In this document: piece by piece, positions 27,082 to 35,832 of the stretch
How the letters are laid out: each line of letters starts with the position of its first letter
How positions within the stretch are numbered: the first letter of the stretch is position 1
NCBI RefSeq assembly: GCF_001913155.1
Contig: NZ_CP018760.1
Location: 806,001-870,000 of the forward strand
Reading direction: 5' to 3'
DNA from: Maribacter hydrothermalis
GTDB taxonomy: Bacteria; Bacteroidota; Bacteroidia; Flavobacteriales; Flavobacteriaceae
Length of the DNA: 64,000 nt
Notes under the pieces: generated by a model
What the model saw: the letters and a program-made list of their open reading frames with translations, nothing else
What the model was told of the DNA's origin: nothing
Databases searched by the model: none
Translations under genes and position numbers: made by a program

Positions 27082-28097
27082 TGACAATTCTTGAGCACTT
27101 TTCATTAAAAAATTACAATACATTCGGTATAGATTCAATCGCTAGATATTTTGTAGAAATAGTTTCTATTGAGGAGTTGCGAGATATTCTTAGCAATAAA
27201 GAGTATACTCGTAAAATTCTTTTGGGAGGTGGTAGCAACATGCTTTTGACCGATTCTATAGATGCTCTTTTTATTCACGTAAACATTAAAGGCAAACATA
27301 TTATTTCAGAATCTAACGATACTGTTCAAATACAGATAATGGCCGGTGAAAATTGGCACGATATGGTCATGTGGACCATTGAAAATGGGTTTGGCGGTCT
27401 AGAGAACATGTCATTAATTCCTGGAAACACTGGCACTGCACCCATACAAAATATAGGTGCTTATGGTGTTGAATTAAAAGATTGTTTTGTTAGTTGTAAT
27501 GCCATAAGGATTGAAGATCAAAAATTAATTACGCTAACAAAGGAAGATTGTGAATTTGGGTATAGGGACTCTTACTTTAAAAACGAAGGCAAAGATAAAT
27601 ATGTAATTACTTCTGTTACTTTCTCTTTAATCAAGGAAAACCATACTATTAATGCCAAATATGGTTCTATTGAAGAGCAATTAAAGAATGACTGCGTTAC
27701 CAACCCAACGATAAAAGATATTTCTAATGCAGTAATCGCTATTCGACAAAGCAAATTACCCGACCCAAAAGTATTAGGCAACAGTGGTAGTTTTTTTAAA
27801 AACCCTATAGTTTCTAAAGAAATATTTGATACGTTTATCGCAAAAAATCCCCAAGCACCATATTATAAAATTTCAGAATTAGAATATAAAATACCTGCAG
27901 GATGGTTAATTGAGCAATGTGGATTTAAAGGAAAACGTTTTGGTGATGCCGGTGTACATAAAAACCAAGCCTTAGTCCTTGTTAATTACAATAACGCAAC
28001 AGGAAAAGATATTCTAGACCTCGCAAAAAAGATAATTGAAGAAGTTAAACATCAGTTCCAAATAACAATTAGCCCAGAGGTGAATTTAATAAAATAA
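27081..28097 (+). CDS. murB: UDP-N-acetylenolpyruvoylglucosamine reductase
   Basis: FAD enzyme that reduces UDP-GlcNAc-enolpyruvate to UDP-MurNAc, committing it to peptidoglycan. The FAD segment ILLGGGSNMLLTD is near residue 50. The GNTGTAPIQNIGAYGVELKD segment, the catalytic region FGYRDSYFK and GNSGSFFKNPIVS near the C-terminal active site are all present. Length of 338 and the inserted YRDSYFK loop identify the E. coli (type I) class. It starts at TAATG, overlapping the aminotransferase stop. Confidence 0.95.
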   Translation: MTILEHFSLKNYNTFGIDSIARYFVEIVSIEELRDILSNKEYTRKILLGGGSNMLLTDSIDALFIHVNIKGKHIISESNDTVQIQIMAGENWHDMVMWTIENGFGGLENMSLIPGNTGTAPIQNIGAYGVELKDCFVSCNAIRIEDQKLITLTKEDCEFGYRDSYFKNEGKDKYVITSVTFSLIKENHTINAKYGSIEEQLKNDCVTNPTIKDISNAVIAIRQSKLPDPKVLGNSGSFFKNPIVSKEIFDTFIAKNPQAPYYKISELEYKIPAGWLIEQCGFKGKRFGDAGVHKNQALVLVNYNNATGKDILDLAKKIIEEVKHQFQITISPEVNLIK

Positions 28098-28123
28098 CCC
28101 CTGTAAAAAATTACAAGGGTTAT
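28094..28123 (+). terminator. Stable hairpin over the murB stop codon
   Basis: A 13-base arm at 28094-28106 pairs with 28111-28123 with one mismatch and a 4-base AAAA loop, and includes the murB TAA. No T run follows directly. A second, weaker AAGTGG/CCACTT pairing lies 25 bp on (about 28148-28173) followed by ATTTTA. The pair may act together as a terminator or protect the 3' end. Confidence 0.5.
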
Positions 28124-28301
28124 TACCAAACCAAACCAACCAAAACAAAGTGGGCAGTTACCAGCCGACCACTTATTTTATATATATTTTCATAAAACGC
28201 TTCATTAACAATCAATTTTATAATTTAGCGTTAACACATATACGGTTCAATCTTAGCATTTGGATGTCTATTTTTAAAAAATAATGTACATCATTTAAAT
28301 T

Positions 28302-28865
28302 ATGAGCACTTTATTAGAAAACCATATTGTTGAATTGTTACAGGAGCGAAACGAAAAAGCAATTTCACTCTTGTACGATAATTATGCAGATACCTTATTT
28401 GGTGTTGCAAACAAAGTTGTACGTGATCCTGACCTTGCACAAGATGTTGTACAGGAATCATTCGTTAAAATTTGGAAGAAAGCTGACACATACGACCCAA
28501 AGAAAGCCAAGCTTTTTACATGGCTTTTTAGAATTACAAGAAATACGGCAATTGATAAGTTAAGAAGTGTTAACACAAAATCTGATAAGGAAATCCAAAT
28601 AGATGTTTCTGACGTATATACTTTAGGCGTAGAAAGTACAAGGCCAGATTTAATGGATGTTAAAGAACATTTAAGCAAGATTGAAGATAAATATCAAATT
28701 GTTTTAGAAGCTCTATTCTTTCAAGGCATGACCCAACAAGAAGCAAGCGACGAGTTGGACATACCTTTAGGAACTATTAAATCTCGATTAAAAATAGGTT
28801 TACGCGAATTAGGTAAAATCTATGGTCCTGCCCTTTTGGCTTTGATGTTAAATATTGTATTATGA
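28302..28865 (+). CDS. ECF-type RNA polymerase sigma factor
   Basis: A 187-residue sigma-70 family member with region 2 (SLLYDNYADTLFGVANKVV and LAQDVVQESFVKIWKK, then TWLFRITRNTAIDKLRS) and region 4 (QIVLEALFFQGMTQQEASDE and LDIPLGTIKSRLKIGLREL). The type resembles the SigK/RpoE-like factors paired with RskA anti-sigma proteins. It overlaps the downstream anti-sigma gene by 4 bp (ATGA), so the two proteins are made in a fixed ratio. The target regulon is unknown. Confidence 0.92.
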   Translation: MSTLLENHIVELLQERNEKAISLLYDNYADTLFGVANKVVRDPDLAQDVVQESFVKIWKKADTYDPKKAKLFTWLFRITRNTAIDKLRSVNTKSDKEIQIDVSDVYTLGVESTRPDLMDVKEHLSKIEDKYQIVLEALFFQGMTQQEASDELDIPLGTIKSRLKIGLRELGKIYGPALLALMLNIVL

Positions 28866-29620
28866 AAGACAAAATTAAAATTTTTCTAGATTCTGATTTA
28901 TTAGAAAAATACCTTTTAGGCACCACTACAGATATGGAAGCTATGCAGGTTGAAAGATACATTGCCATGTACCCTGAGGTAAGAGAAACCTATGCCGAAT
29001 TACAAGAAAACCTTGAGGTTTTCGCTAAACAGTATGCTATTGAAGCTCCACAAGGCCTAAAAGATAAGATTCACTCAAGAATAAAAGCTGAGCGAAAAGG
29101 AAGAAAAAGATTTGTTAGCTATGCAATTGCCGCAAGTATTGCTGCGATAATGTTTGCTGGAATTTCTACTTTTTTCTGGAATCAAAATCAGAGTTTACAA
29201 GAGGAAAATAGTGTAGTTAGCAACAAAATAAAATTGCTTGAAGAAAACATGAAAGAGCAGTTGGAAGATGTGCGCAACCAGTTTATAGTCTTGAACAACC
29301 CACAAACAAAAAAGTACAACGTAAAAGGAAATCAAAAAGCAAAAGATCTTAAAGCGGTGGCGTATATAAACCCAGTTAAAAAATTATCTTATATAAATGT
29401 GAGCAAATTACCTCATATCCCAGAAAGCCAATGTTTTCAAATGTGGGCAGAGGTTAACGGTAAAATGATTAACCTAGGTATAATTGAAGAAGCTGGAGAC
29501 CAACAAAAACTTTTGGCACTTCCATATGCTGAAAATGCTGTTGGGTACATCACTATTGAACAGAAAGGTGGCAACCATACGCCAAGCGTAGAAAATATAG
29601 TAGCGAATATCGCTTATTAA
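28862..29620 (+). CDS. Anti-sigma factor (RskA-like)
   Basis: A 252-residue single-pass membrane protein. The cytoplasmic N-terminal part (about 1-80) would hold the sigma factor. A transmembrane helix is at about 84-106 (SYAIAASIAAIMFAGIST), followed by a periplasmic coiled coil (about 108-145) and a C-terminal RskA domain with PESQCFQMWAEVNGKMINLG and YITIEQKGGNHTPS. It lacks a clear HxxxCxxC zinc motif. Its start overlaps the sigma factor stop by 4 bp. Release is presumably by regulated proteolysis, as in RskA systems; this is inferred. Confidence 0.88.
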   Translation: MKDKIKIFLDSDLLEKYLLGTTTDMEAMQVERYIAMYPEVRETYAELQENLEVFAKQYAIEAPQGLKDKIHSRIKAERKGRKRFVSYAIAASIAAIMFAGISTFFWNQNQSLQEENSVVSNKIKLLEENMKEQLEDVRNQFIVLNNPQTKKYNVKGNQKAKDLKAVAYINPVKKLSYINVSKLPHIPESQCFQMWAEVNGKMINLGIIEEAGDQQKLLALPYAENAVGYITIEQKGGNHTPSVENIVANIAY

Positions 29621-29642
29621 TATTTACCATATAAAGTATTCT

Positions 29643-29673
29643 TAAAGCCCCTTTTATGGGGCTTTATTTTTTT
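29643..29673 (+). terminator. Intrinsic terminator after the anti-sigma gene
   Basis: TAAAGCCCC (29643-29651) pairs with GGGGCTTTA (29658-29666) around a 6-base loop, followed by seven T. The T run merges into the next gene's -7 box. Confidence 0.9.
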
Positions 29674-29680
29674 ATCTTTG
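29673..29680 (+). promoter_or_regulatory. -7 box of the small Cys-rich protein gene
   Basis: TATCTTTG fits TAnnTTTG and begins at the last T of the preceding terminator. Transcription would start about 10 bp before the ATG at 29695. Confidence 0.65.
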
Positions 29681-29694
29681 TAAAAAATTTACTT

Positions 29695-29898
29695 ATGAAA
29701 CTAGTACTTTTAACCATCGGTTTGTTAGCATTGGCCTTTGCCGGTATAGCCATTAAAATTTGGGGCAAAAAAAATGGAGCGTTTGCAGGAACTTGTGCAA
29801 GCCAAAGTCCCTTTTTGAATCAAGATGGCCAAGCTTGTGGCATGTGTGGTAAATTACCAAGCGAACAAGATTGTAAAAAAGATAAAATATCTGAATAA
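29695..29898 (+). CDS. Small Cys-rich membrane or secreted protein
   Basis: A 67-residue protein with one N-terminal hydrophobic helix (LVLLTIGLLALAFAGIAI) and a short C-terminal tail containing four cysteines: FAGTCASQ, GQACGMCGK and EQDCKK. The CxxCGK pattern suggests metal binding or disulfides. It is a recurrent flavobacterial 'membrane or secreted protein' family without a known role. The ATG at 29695 is preferred over an upstream in-frame ATG at 29656, which lies inside the terminator. It has its own promoter and lies between two sigma-factor units. Confidence 0.78.
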   Translation: MKLVLLTIGLLALAFAGIAIKIWGKKNGAFAGTCASQSPFLNQDGQACGMCGKLPSEQDCKKDKISE

Positions 29899-29943
29899 GA
29901 TAAGTATCCATATTAAATAATTCCTTTTCCATAAATCCAATTT

Positions 29944-30501
29944 TTGAATAACATAGACAATTTAGAAGAAACAATAAGTAAAGCGAAAGAAGGCAATCAA
30001 ATTGCATTTAGTCGATTAGTAGATATGTTTTGGAACGATGTTTATGGATTTCAACTTAAACGTACAGAAAATGAAAATGATAGTGAAGATATCACCATTC
30101 AAACATTTTCAAAGGCGTTCGATAAAATACATACCTATGACGATACGTATGTATTTAAGACATGGTTAATTGCTATTTCAAAGAACATTCATATTGATCT
30201 TGTTCGTAAACGCAAAAGAAATCTTTTAGATTCAAGAAGTAGTGTTGATGCAATTTCAAGTGCCTTAGATGTAACACCCTCTATGGAAGACCAATTAATA
30301 CATGAACAAAATTTAGCAGATTTATTAAGAGATATCAAGAAGTTAAAACCTCACTACCAATCAGTTATCAATCTCAGATATTTTAATGAATTAAGTTATG
30401 CGGAAATTGCAGCAAAGCTAAATGAACCCATTAACAATGTAAAAGTAAAGCTATTAAGAGCTAAAAAATTGCTCGCTGAAATCATAAAGGAAAGAAAATA
30501 G
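29944..30501 (+). CDS. ECF-type RNA polymerase sigma factor (TTG start)
   Basis: A 185-residue sigma factor with region 2 (ENDSEDITIQTFSKAFDKI and KTWLIAISKNIHIDLVRKR) and region 4 (YQSVINLRYFNELSYAEIAA and LNEPINNVKVKLLRAKKLL). No ATG is available upstream in this frame: a stop lies four codons before the TTG at 29944, and the first ATG falls inside region 2 (residue 28), so TTG must be the start. There is no adjacent anti-sigma gene, so control may be at expression or by an unlinked partner. lipA follows behind its own promoter. Confidence 0.88.
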   Translation: MNNIDNLEETISKAKEGNQIAFSRLVDMFWNDVYGFQLKRTENENDSEDITIQTFSKAFDKIHTYDDTYVFKTWLIAISKNIHIDLVRKRKRNLLDSRSSVDAISSALDVTPSMEDQLIHEQNLADLLRDIKKLKPHYQSVINLRYFNELSYAEIAAKLNEPINNVKVKLLRAKKLLAEIIKERK

Positions 30502-30587
30502 GATTGTATCAAAACTAATTCATTTTCACATTTTAAATCATGATTGTTTCAAGGGTCATTCTTCTTTATTGACACCTTTTTAGTTTG

Positions 30588-30595
30588 TATCTTTG
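30588..30595 (+). promoter_or_regulatory. -7 box of the lipA promoter
   Basis: TATCTTTG lies 15 bp before the lipA ATG. A TTG at 30569-30571 is 16 bp upstream and may serve as the -33 element. Confidence 0.6.
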
Positions 30596-30610
30596 TCTTA
30601 AAATATTAGC

Positions 30611-31486
30611 ATGTCTACAGTCCTTAATAAAAATGTTGCTCCACCAAAAGGTAAGCCTAAGTGGCTTAGGGTTAAATTACCAACAGGTAAAAAATACACT
30701 CAATTAAGAGGTTTGGTTGACAAGTATGACTTACATACCATATGCACCAGTGGTAGTTGCCCAAATATGGGCGAATGCTGGGGAGAAGGAACCGCAACAT
30801 TTATGATTTTAGGCAATGTATGTACTAGATCATGTGGATTTTGTGGTGTAAAAACCGGTAGACCTGAAAATGTTGATTGGGCCGAACCTGAAAAAGTGGC
30901 AAGATCAATTAAAATTATGGGTATTACGCATGCCGTAATAACTTCCGTTGATAGAGATGACCTAAAAGATATGGGTTCTATTATTTGGGCGGAAACCGTA
31001 AAGGCTATTCGTAGAATGAACCCTACTACTACTTTAGAAACCTTAATTCCAGATTTTCAAGGAATTGAGAAACATTTAGATCGAATTATTGCTGTTTCAC
31101 CAGAAGTCGTATCTCATAATATGGAGACTGTTAAAAGACTTACTAGAGAAGTACGCATACAGGCCAAATACGAACGTAGTCTTGAGGCTTTAAATTATCT
31201 TAAAAAGCAAGGCATAAATAGAACCAAATCTGGAATAATGTTGGGTCTTGGCGAACATGAAGATGAAGTAATCACTACTTTAGCAGACCTAAGGAGTGTT
31301 AATGTAGATGTGGTTACCATTGGTCAATATCTTCAACCATCTAAGAAACACCTACCTGTAAAGGAATTTATTACCCCAGATCAATTCAAAAAATACGAAG
31401 ATATAGGTTTAGAAATGGGCTTTAGACATGTAGAAAGTGGTGCTTTAGTTCGATCATCTTACAAAGCACACAAGCACATTCTTTAA
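30611..31486 (+). CDS. lipA: Lipoyl synthase
   Basis: Radical SAM enzyme that inserts two sulfurs into octanoyl groups on lipoyl domains. The auxiliary cluster cysteines are Cys45, Cys50 and Cys56 ([15 protein letters not shown]), and the radical SAM triad is Cys71, Cys75 and Cys78 ([11 protein letters not shown]). The C-terminal region contains the conserved [12 protein letters not shown] with the distal RSSY motif. Length of 291 is normal. It has its own promoter and a terminator at 31493-31527. Confidence 0.97.
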   Translation: MSTVLNKNVAPPKGKPKWLRVKLPTGKKYTQLRGLVDKYDLHTICTSGSCPNMGECWGEGTATFMILGNVCTRSCGFCGVKTGRPENVDWAEPEKVARSIKIMGITHAVITSVDRDDLKDMGSIIWAETVKAIRRMNPTTTLETLIPDFQGIEKHLDRIIAVSPEVVSHNMETVKRLTREVRIQAKYERSLEALNYLKKQGINRTKSGIMLGLGEHEDEVITTLADLRSVNVDVVTIGQYLQPSKKHLPVKEFITPDQFKKYEDIGLEMGFRHVESGALVRSSYKAHKHIL

Positions 31487-31492
31487 AAATAG

Positions 31493-31527
31493 ATTCATTT
31501 CTTCATTACATTTAAGAAATGAATTTT
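31493..31527 (+). terminator. Terminator after lipA
   Basis: ATTCATTTCTT (31493-31503) pairs perfectly with AAGAAATGAAT (31514-31524) and is followed by a short T run. Confidence 0.7.
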
Positions 31528-31573
31528 ATCCTTTTTAAAGGTACTCAGCAATATTCACCTCCAACTACAAACA

Positions 31574-32584
31574 ATGCAAAAACTGAATATAGGCATTAAT
31601 GGTTTTGGAAGAATAGGAAGAACCCTATTCCGCCTATTACAGCAACACGAACATTTAAATGTAGTTGCCATAAATGATTTAGCTGATAGTAGAACGCTTT
31701 CGCATTTGTTAAAATACGATAGTATTCATGGTACATCGCCCCATTCAATCACCTATTTTGAAAATAATATCATTGTCAATGACAAACCCATTGTATTATT
31801 AAACGAATCTCACCCATCTACTATAAATTGGTCAACTACTAATGTTGATTTGGTGGTGGAATGTACAGGTAAATTTAAGGATAGGGAAACACTTTCTTTC
31901 CATATTAAGAATGGCGCCAAGAAAGTTATTCTATCCGTACCACCTTCGGAAGATGATATAAAAATGATTGTCCTTGGTATAAATGAAAATACACTGTTAG
32001 CTACCGATGATATTATATCCAACGCATCCTGTACCACAAATAATGCCGCCCCAATGATTAAAGTGGTCAATGATCTATGTGGTATTGAACAAGCTTATAT
32101 TACCACTATACATTCTTACACCACAGATCAAAGTTTACATGATCAACCACATCGAGATTTAAGACGCGCACGTGCGGCATCCCAGTCGATCGTACCTACC
32201 ACAACTGGAGCAGCGAAAGCACTAACAAGAATTTTTCCAGAATTATCCGACGCCATAGGTGGTTGTGGTATTAGAGTGCCCGTACCCAACGGGTCCTTAA
32301 CAGATATAACTTTAAATGTGAAAAGGACTACAACTATTGAAGAAATAAACTCTACATTTGAAAAAGCATCACAAAATCAATTCAAAAATATATTGTATTA
32401 CACCAAAGACCCAATAGTTTCTATAGATATAAACAATAGTTACTACTCTTGTACGTTTGATTCTTTAATGACTTCGGTAATAGGAAAAATGGTGAAAATT
32501 ATTGGCTGGTATGATAATGAAACTGGCTATAGTAGTCGTATTGTTGATTTGATTAATTATTTAAATAATAAAAAATATATTTGA
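31574..32584 (+). CDS. gap: Type I glyceraldehyde-3-phosphate dehydrogenase
   Basis: Oxidises glyceraldehyde-3-phosphate to 1,3-bisphosphoglycerate in glycolysis. The Rossmann start is GINGFGRIGRTLFRLL and the AINDLAD segment fits NAD preference. The catalytic Cys153 is in SNASCTTNNAAP; the usual second Cys (TTNC) is replaced by Asn, a variant seen in this phylum. HSYTTDQSLHDQPHRDLRRA and WYDNETGYS complete the active site. It is 336 residues long and could be one of two gap copies in the genome. Its stop overlaps the downstream hybrid kinase start (TTGA), an unusual pairing. Confidence 0.93.
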   Translation: MQKLNIGINGFGRIGRTLFRLLQQHEHLNVVAINDLADSRTLSHLLKYDSIHGTSPHSITYFENNIIVNDKPIVLLNESHPSTINWSTTNVDLVVECTGKFKDRETLSFHIKNGAKKVILSVPPSEDDIKMIVLGINENTLLATDDIISNASCTTNNAAPMIKVVNDLCGIEQAYITTIHSYTTDQSLHDQPHRDLRRARAASQSIVPTTTGAAKALTRIFPELSDAIGGCGIRVPVPNGSLTDITLNVKRTTTIEEINSTFEKASQNQFKNILYYTKDPIVSIDINNSYYSCTFDSLMTSVIGKMVKIIGWYDNETGYSSRIVDLINYLNNKKYI

Positions 32585-34800
32585 AGATTTTATTTTTAAA
32601 TAAAGTACTACAAATTTTAATAGTTCCCATTTTATTTTTGGTGGCTACCACCAATTTATTTTCCCAAAATAAAGTTTTATCAGAAGATACCCAGTCTTAT
32701 TTTGATCAGGCTAGAATTTATAGAAACCAAGACAAAATTGATTTAGCTCTTGAGACGTTAAATGCTGCGGCCAGTTCTGCTGAAAAAAATGAAGACGTAA
32801 AAGCTTTAATTGATAGTCTACATGAGCTAGCCTTACTTTACTTAAAAATAAATAAGGAGGGCGATACAGAATTTTACTGGGATCGTGCTAGCGTATTAAT
32901 GAAAGATATTGCACATCCATACGGTGATGCAATGCATAAATATATTGAAGCAATACTCTTACATAGAAGTAATAGAAATTTTCAGGCATTATTTATGCTT
33001 AACGAGGCCAAGCAACTTAATAACGACCGAAATTTTTACAACAACTTATTGTTAACTGAAGCGAAAGTTTACATCAGTTTAGAAAAATATGATAGTGCTG
33101 TTAAAAATTTAAATTCACTAGTTATTAATACGGATATTTACGAAAAAGAATATTTATCCAGTCAGGCTTATTTAACCCTAGCAAAATTAAATTTGACTAC
33201 AGATAACTTATCCGAATCAGTTAAAAATGGCGAAAATGCATTAAAAATAGCTAACCAAAATGGTTTTTTAAAAGATATTGAAGAGGCAAACACCCTATTG
33301 ACCTCTACTTACGAAAAGCTAGGTTTATATCAAAAATCGTTAGTCAATAGCCAAAATTTAATTCGATTAAAAGATTCAATATTTAATATTGATAAGGTAA
33401 AAATAGAAGCCAAAACGGCTGATATAATTAGGGATGATTATAAAACAGAAGTTATTGCAAAACAAAATGTTGAAATTGAAGACTTAAAAGAATCACAAAA
33501 CAGGTCTGAACTTACCGCAATATTAACTTCTGCCTTTTTAATTATAATTTCACTACTAGCGGTTACCCTATACCGAAACAATCAAATTAAATTAAAAACC
33601 AACGATTTACTTCAGACTAAAAACAAAGAATTACAAATTGCGCGAGACGGGGCAGTACAAGCTATGGAAGCAAAAACAAATTTTCTTTCTACCGTTAGTC
33701 ACGAACTTAGAACACCTCTTTACGCCGTAACAGGCCTTACTCATCTTCTTTTAGAAGAAAACCCTGAAGAACATCAAAAAGAACATTTAAAGGCCTTGAA
33801 ATTTTCAGGCGACTATTTACTGAATTTTATTAATGACATTTTACACATTAATAAAATTGATGCAAATAAACTAGAGCCTTTAAATATGGAGTTCAACCTA
33901 AATAAGGTTATAAACGAAGTTATTAATTCTTTAGGTCAAAGCGCTAAAGCAAATAATACAAAATTAATTTTAGAATACGACTCAAATATACCAGGCCATT
34001 TATTAAGTGATCCATTGAAACTTTCTCAAGTTTTCATGAACTTAATTGGTAATTCTATCAAGTTTACAAAGGGTGGCGAAGTAAAAGTAATTACAAAATT
34101 ACTTAACAAAAAAGATGATGATGTAACTATTTATTTTGAAGTTAGCGATAACGGTATTGGTATATCCAAAGAAAAACAAAAAAGTATTTTTGAAGGGTTC
34201 GAGCAAGGTTCAATTCAAATTAATAGAGAATATGGAGGTACTGGTTTAGGCTTAACCATTGTAAAAAGCTTATTAGGTCTATTTAATAGTAAAATAGAAT
34301 TAGAGAGCGAATTAGGCCAAGGAAGTTCTTTCTTTTTTGAAATTGAAATGAAAAGTATGGATGCTATTCCAGAAGATTTTTCTTTCGAAATTACATCGCG
34401 AGAATACGATTTTAAAAACCTGCATTTGTTAATTGTAGAAGACAACAAAATAAACCAAGTCATAACTAAAAAGATGCTTTCTAAAAAAGAAATGACAAGT
34501 GATATTGCAAACAATGGTCATGAGGCAATAACCTTAGCACAAGAAAATGTTTATGATGCCATATTAATGGATATTCATATGCCTGGCATAAGTGGTGAAG
34601 AAGCTACAATAGAAATTAGAAAATTTAACCAAGACACCCCTATTATAGCTTTAACGGCAATATCCTTAGATGATAGCTTAGAGAGTTTTTATGCAGCAGG
34701 CTGTAATGACGTTGTAACCAAACCTTTTAAACCTGAAGTCTTTTATCAAAAAATTGGAGAGAATATTTTTGATAAAAACCCTAAGAATTCGCTGTCATAA
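32581..34800 (+). CDS. TPR hybrid sensor histidine kinase/response regulator
   Basis: A 739-residue hybrid kinase starting with TTG that overlaps the gap stop by 4 bp. The signal peptide (about 1-28, ending TTNLFSQ) exports a TPR region of about 270 residues (35-290). A short coiled coil and a transmembrane helix (about 315-335) follow. The HisKA domain has TVSHELRTPLYAVTG with His374. The HATPase_c domain has NLIGNSIKF, DNGIGIS and GGTGLGLTIV. The receiver domain (about 615-735) has VEDNKINQ, Asp664 in ILMDIHMPG and KPFKPEVF. There is no DNA-binding output. The TPR-sensor layout is common in Flavobacteriia; the signal is unknown. Confidence 0.9.
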   Translation: MKILFLNKVLQILIVPILFLVATTNLFSQNKVLSEDTQSYFDQARIYRNQDKIDLALETLNAAASSAEKNEDVKALIDSLHELALLYLKINKEGDTEFYWDRASVLMKDIAHPYGDAMHKYIEAILLHRSNRNFQALFMLNEAKQLNNDRNFYNNLLLTEAKVYISLEKYDSAVKNLNSLVINTDIYEKEYLSSQAYLTLAKLNLTTDNLSESVKNGENALKIANQNGFLKDIEEANTLLTSTYEKLGLYQKSLVNSQNLIRLKDSIFNIDKVKIEAKTADIIRDDYKTEVIAKQNVEIEDLKESQNRSELTAILTSAFLIIISLLAVTLYRNNQIKLKTNDLLQTKNKELQIARDGAVQAMEAKTNFLSTVSHELRTPLYAVTGLTHLLLEENPEEHQKEHLKALKFSGDYLLNFINDILHINKIDANKLEPLNMEFNLNKVINEVINSLGQSAKANNTKLILEYDSNIPGHLLSDPLKLSQVFMNLIGNSIKFTKGGEVKVITKLLNKKDDDVTIYFEVSDNGIGISKEKQKSIFEGFEQGSIQINREYGGTGLGLTIVKSLLGLFNSKIELESELGQGSSFFFEIEMKSMDAIPEDFSFEITSREYDFKNLHLLIVEDNKINQVITKKMLSKKEMTSDIANNGHEAITLAQENVYDAILMDIHMPGISGEEATIEIRKFNQDTPIIALTAISLDDSLESFYAAGCNDVVTKPFKPEVFYQKIGENIFDKNPKNSLS

Positions 34801-35782
34801 ATTGTTTTAAAGTTTGTTCAAACACCAACCTATCTTCTTTATTGAACTCGTGAGATACTTCAATATAATGCAGATTAGAAATTTTTGATTTTAAACGAAC
34901 GTAATCTTTCTCTGTAGTAAGTATACACTCCTTTTTTTGCAATAATTGAATTTCTTGCTCAGTAAAAAAATGATGATCATTAAATTTTAAATGGTTAAAA
35001 GTCACTCCTTCCAACTGTAAGAAATTCTCTAAAGGAACCGAATTGGCAATACCCGTAACTAAAGTAACTTCTTTGTTGATGAGCTCACTTAAGTCTATTT
35101 CCTTTCCTTTCAACTTTTTATTATAGGATAAATAACTAAACAAAACCTTTTGATGCCTCTTTGGATTTATTTTCGATCTAATACTACTTTTTTTAGATTC
35201 TGGTAAATCTTCCGGACATTTTGTAACGATTATAATATTCGCTCTTTTTGCTTCGCTTTTTGCATCTCGTAAATTACCTGTGGGTAAATACCAATCATTA
35301 ACATACAAGTTATTGTATGCGCTTAATAATATGGAATAATCAGGTTTTACTTTTCGGTGTTGAAAGGCATCATCTAGGAGAATGATATCTGGATTTGCCA
35401 TTTTCTCAAGTTCTGATATACCATTTCTTCTATTAGCATCAACAGCAACATGTATTCCTTTAAATTTAGATTTTAATTGAAAGGGTTCGTCCCCTAAATC
35501 TTCAACAATAGTATTATCATCTGATAATAAAAACCCTTTTGATTTACGTTTATACCCTCTACTTAAAATAGCAATACTATAATTATCTTGTAATAATCTA
35601 ACTAGCCACTCTATCATTGGCGTCTTCCCAGTTCCGCCCACACTTAAATTACCTACACAAATTATTTTAGTTGCATACGTTTTAGATTTAAACACACCTA
35701 AATCATAACAGCGATTTCTTAAAAATACTATTAAACCGTAAATTATTGAAATCGGGAAAAGAAGTTTTCGTAACACCTGCAT
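34781..35782 (-). CDS. lpxK: Tetraacyldisaccharide 4'-kinase
   Basis: Phosphorylates the lipid A disaccharide to lipid IVA at the inner membrane. An N-terminal hydrophobic segment (about 8-22) provides the membrane anchor, and the P-loop SVGGTGKT is at residues 47-54 (CVGNLSVGGTGKTP). ILLDDAFQHRKVKPDYSILL is the conserved D-x-FQHR region. Length of 333 is normal. The 3' end overlaps the converging hybrid kinase by 20 bp. A TAATTTTG box only 6 bp upstream of the ATG suggests an almost leaderless mRNA. Confidence 0.94.
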   Translation of the reverse strand: MQVLRKLLFPISIIYGLIVFLRNRCYDLGVFKSKTYATKIICVGNLSVGGTGKTPMIEWLVRLLQDNYSIAILSRGYKRKSKGFLLSDDNTIVEDLGDEPFQLKSKFKGIHVAVDANRRNGISELEKMANPDIILLDDAFQHRKVKPDYSILLSAYNNLYVNDWYLPTGNLRDAKSEAKRANIIIVTKCPEDLPESKKSSIRSKINPKRHQKVLFSYLSYNKKLKGKEIDLSELINKEVTLVTGIANSVPLENFLQLEGVTFNHLKFNDHHFFTEQEIQLLQKKECILTTEKDYVRLKSKISNLHYIEVSHEFNKEDRLVFEQTLKQFMTANS

Positions 35783-35787
35783 TAGTA

Positions 35788-35795
35788 CAAAATTA
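35788..35795 (-). promoter_or_regulatory. Candidate -7 box for lpxK
   Basis: The minus strand reads TAATTTTG (TAnnTTTG), ending only about 5 bp before the lpxK ATG. It is back to back with the -7 box of the Nif3-like gene at 35804-35811. Confidence 0.4.
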
Positions 35796-35803
35796 TAATA
35801 ATT

Positions 35804-35811
35804 TATCTTTG
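35804..35811 (+). promoter_or_regulatory. -7 box of the Nif3-like gene
   Basis: TATCTTTG, an exact TAnnTTTG match, 22 bp before the ATG at 35833. It supports that start over the longer open frame that reaches back into lpxK. Confidence 0.6.
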
Positions 35812-35832
35812 ATAACCTTATTTTTAATTAAA

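Noticed and set aside
35746..35832. Longer start for the Nif3-like gene inside lpxK
   Set aside because: It would precede the candidate -7 box at 35804-35811 and overlap lpxK; the MTINDI start matches the family N-terminus.
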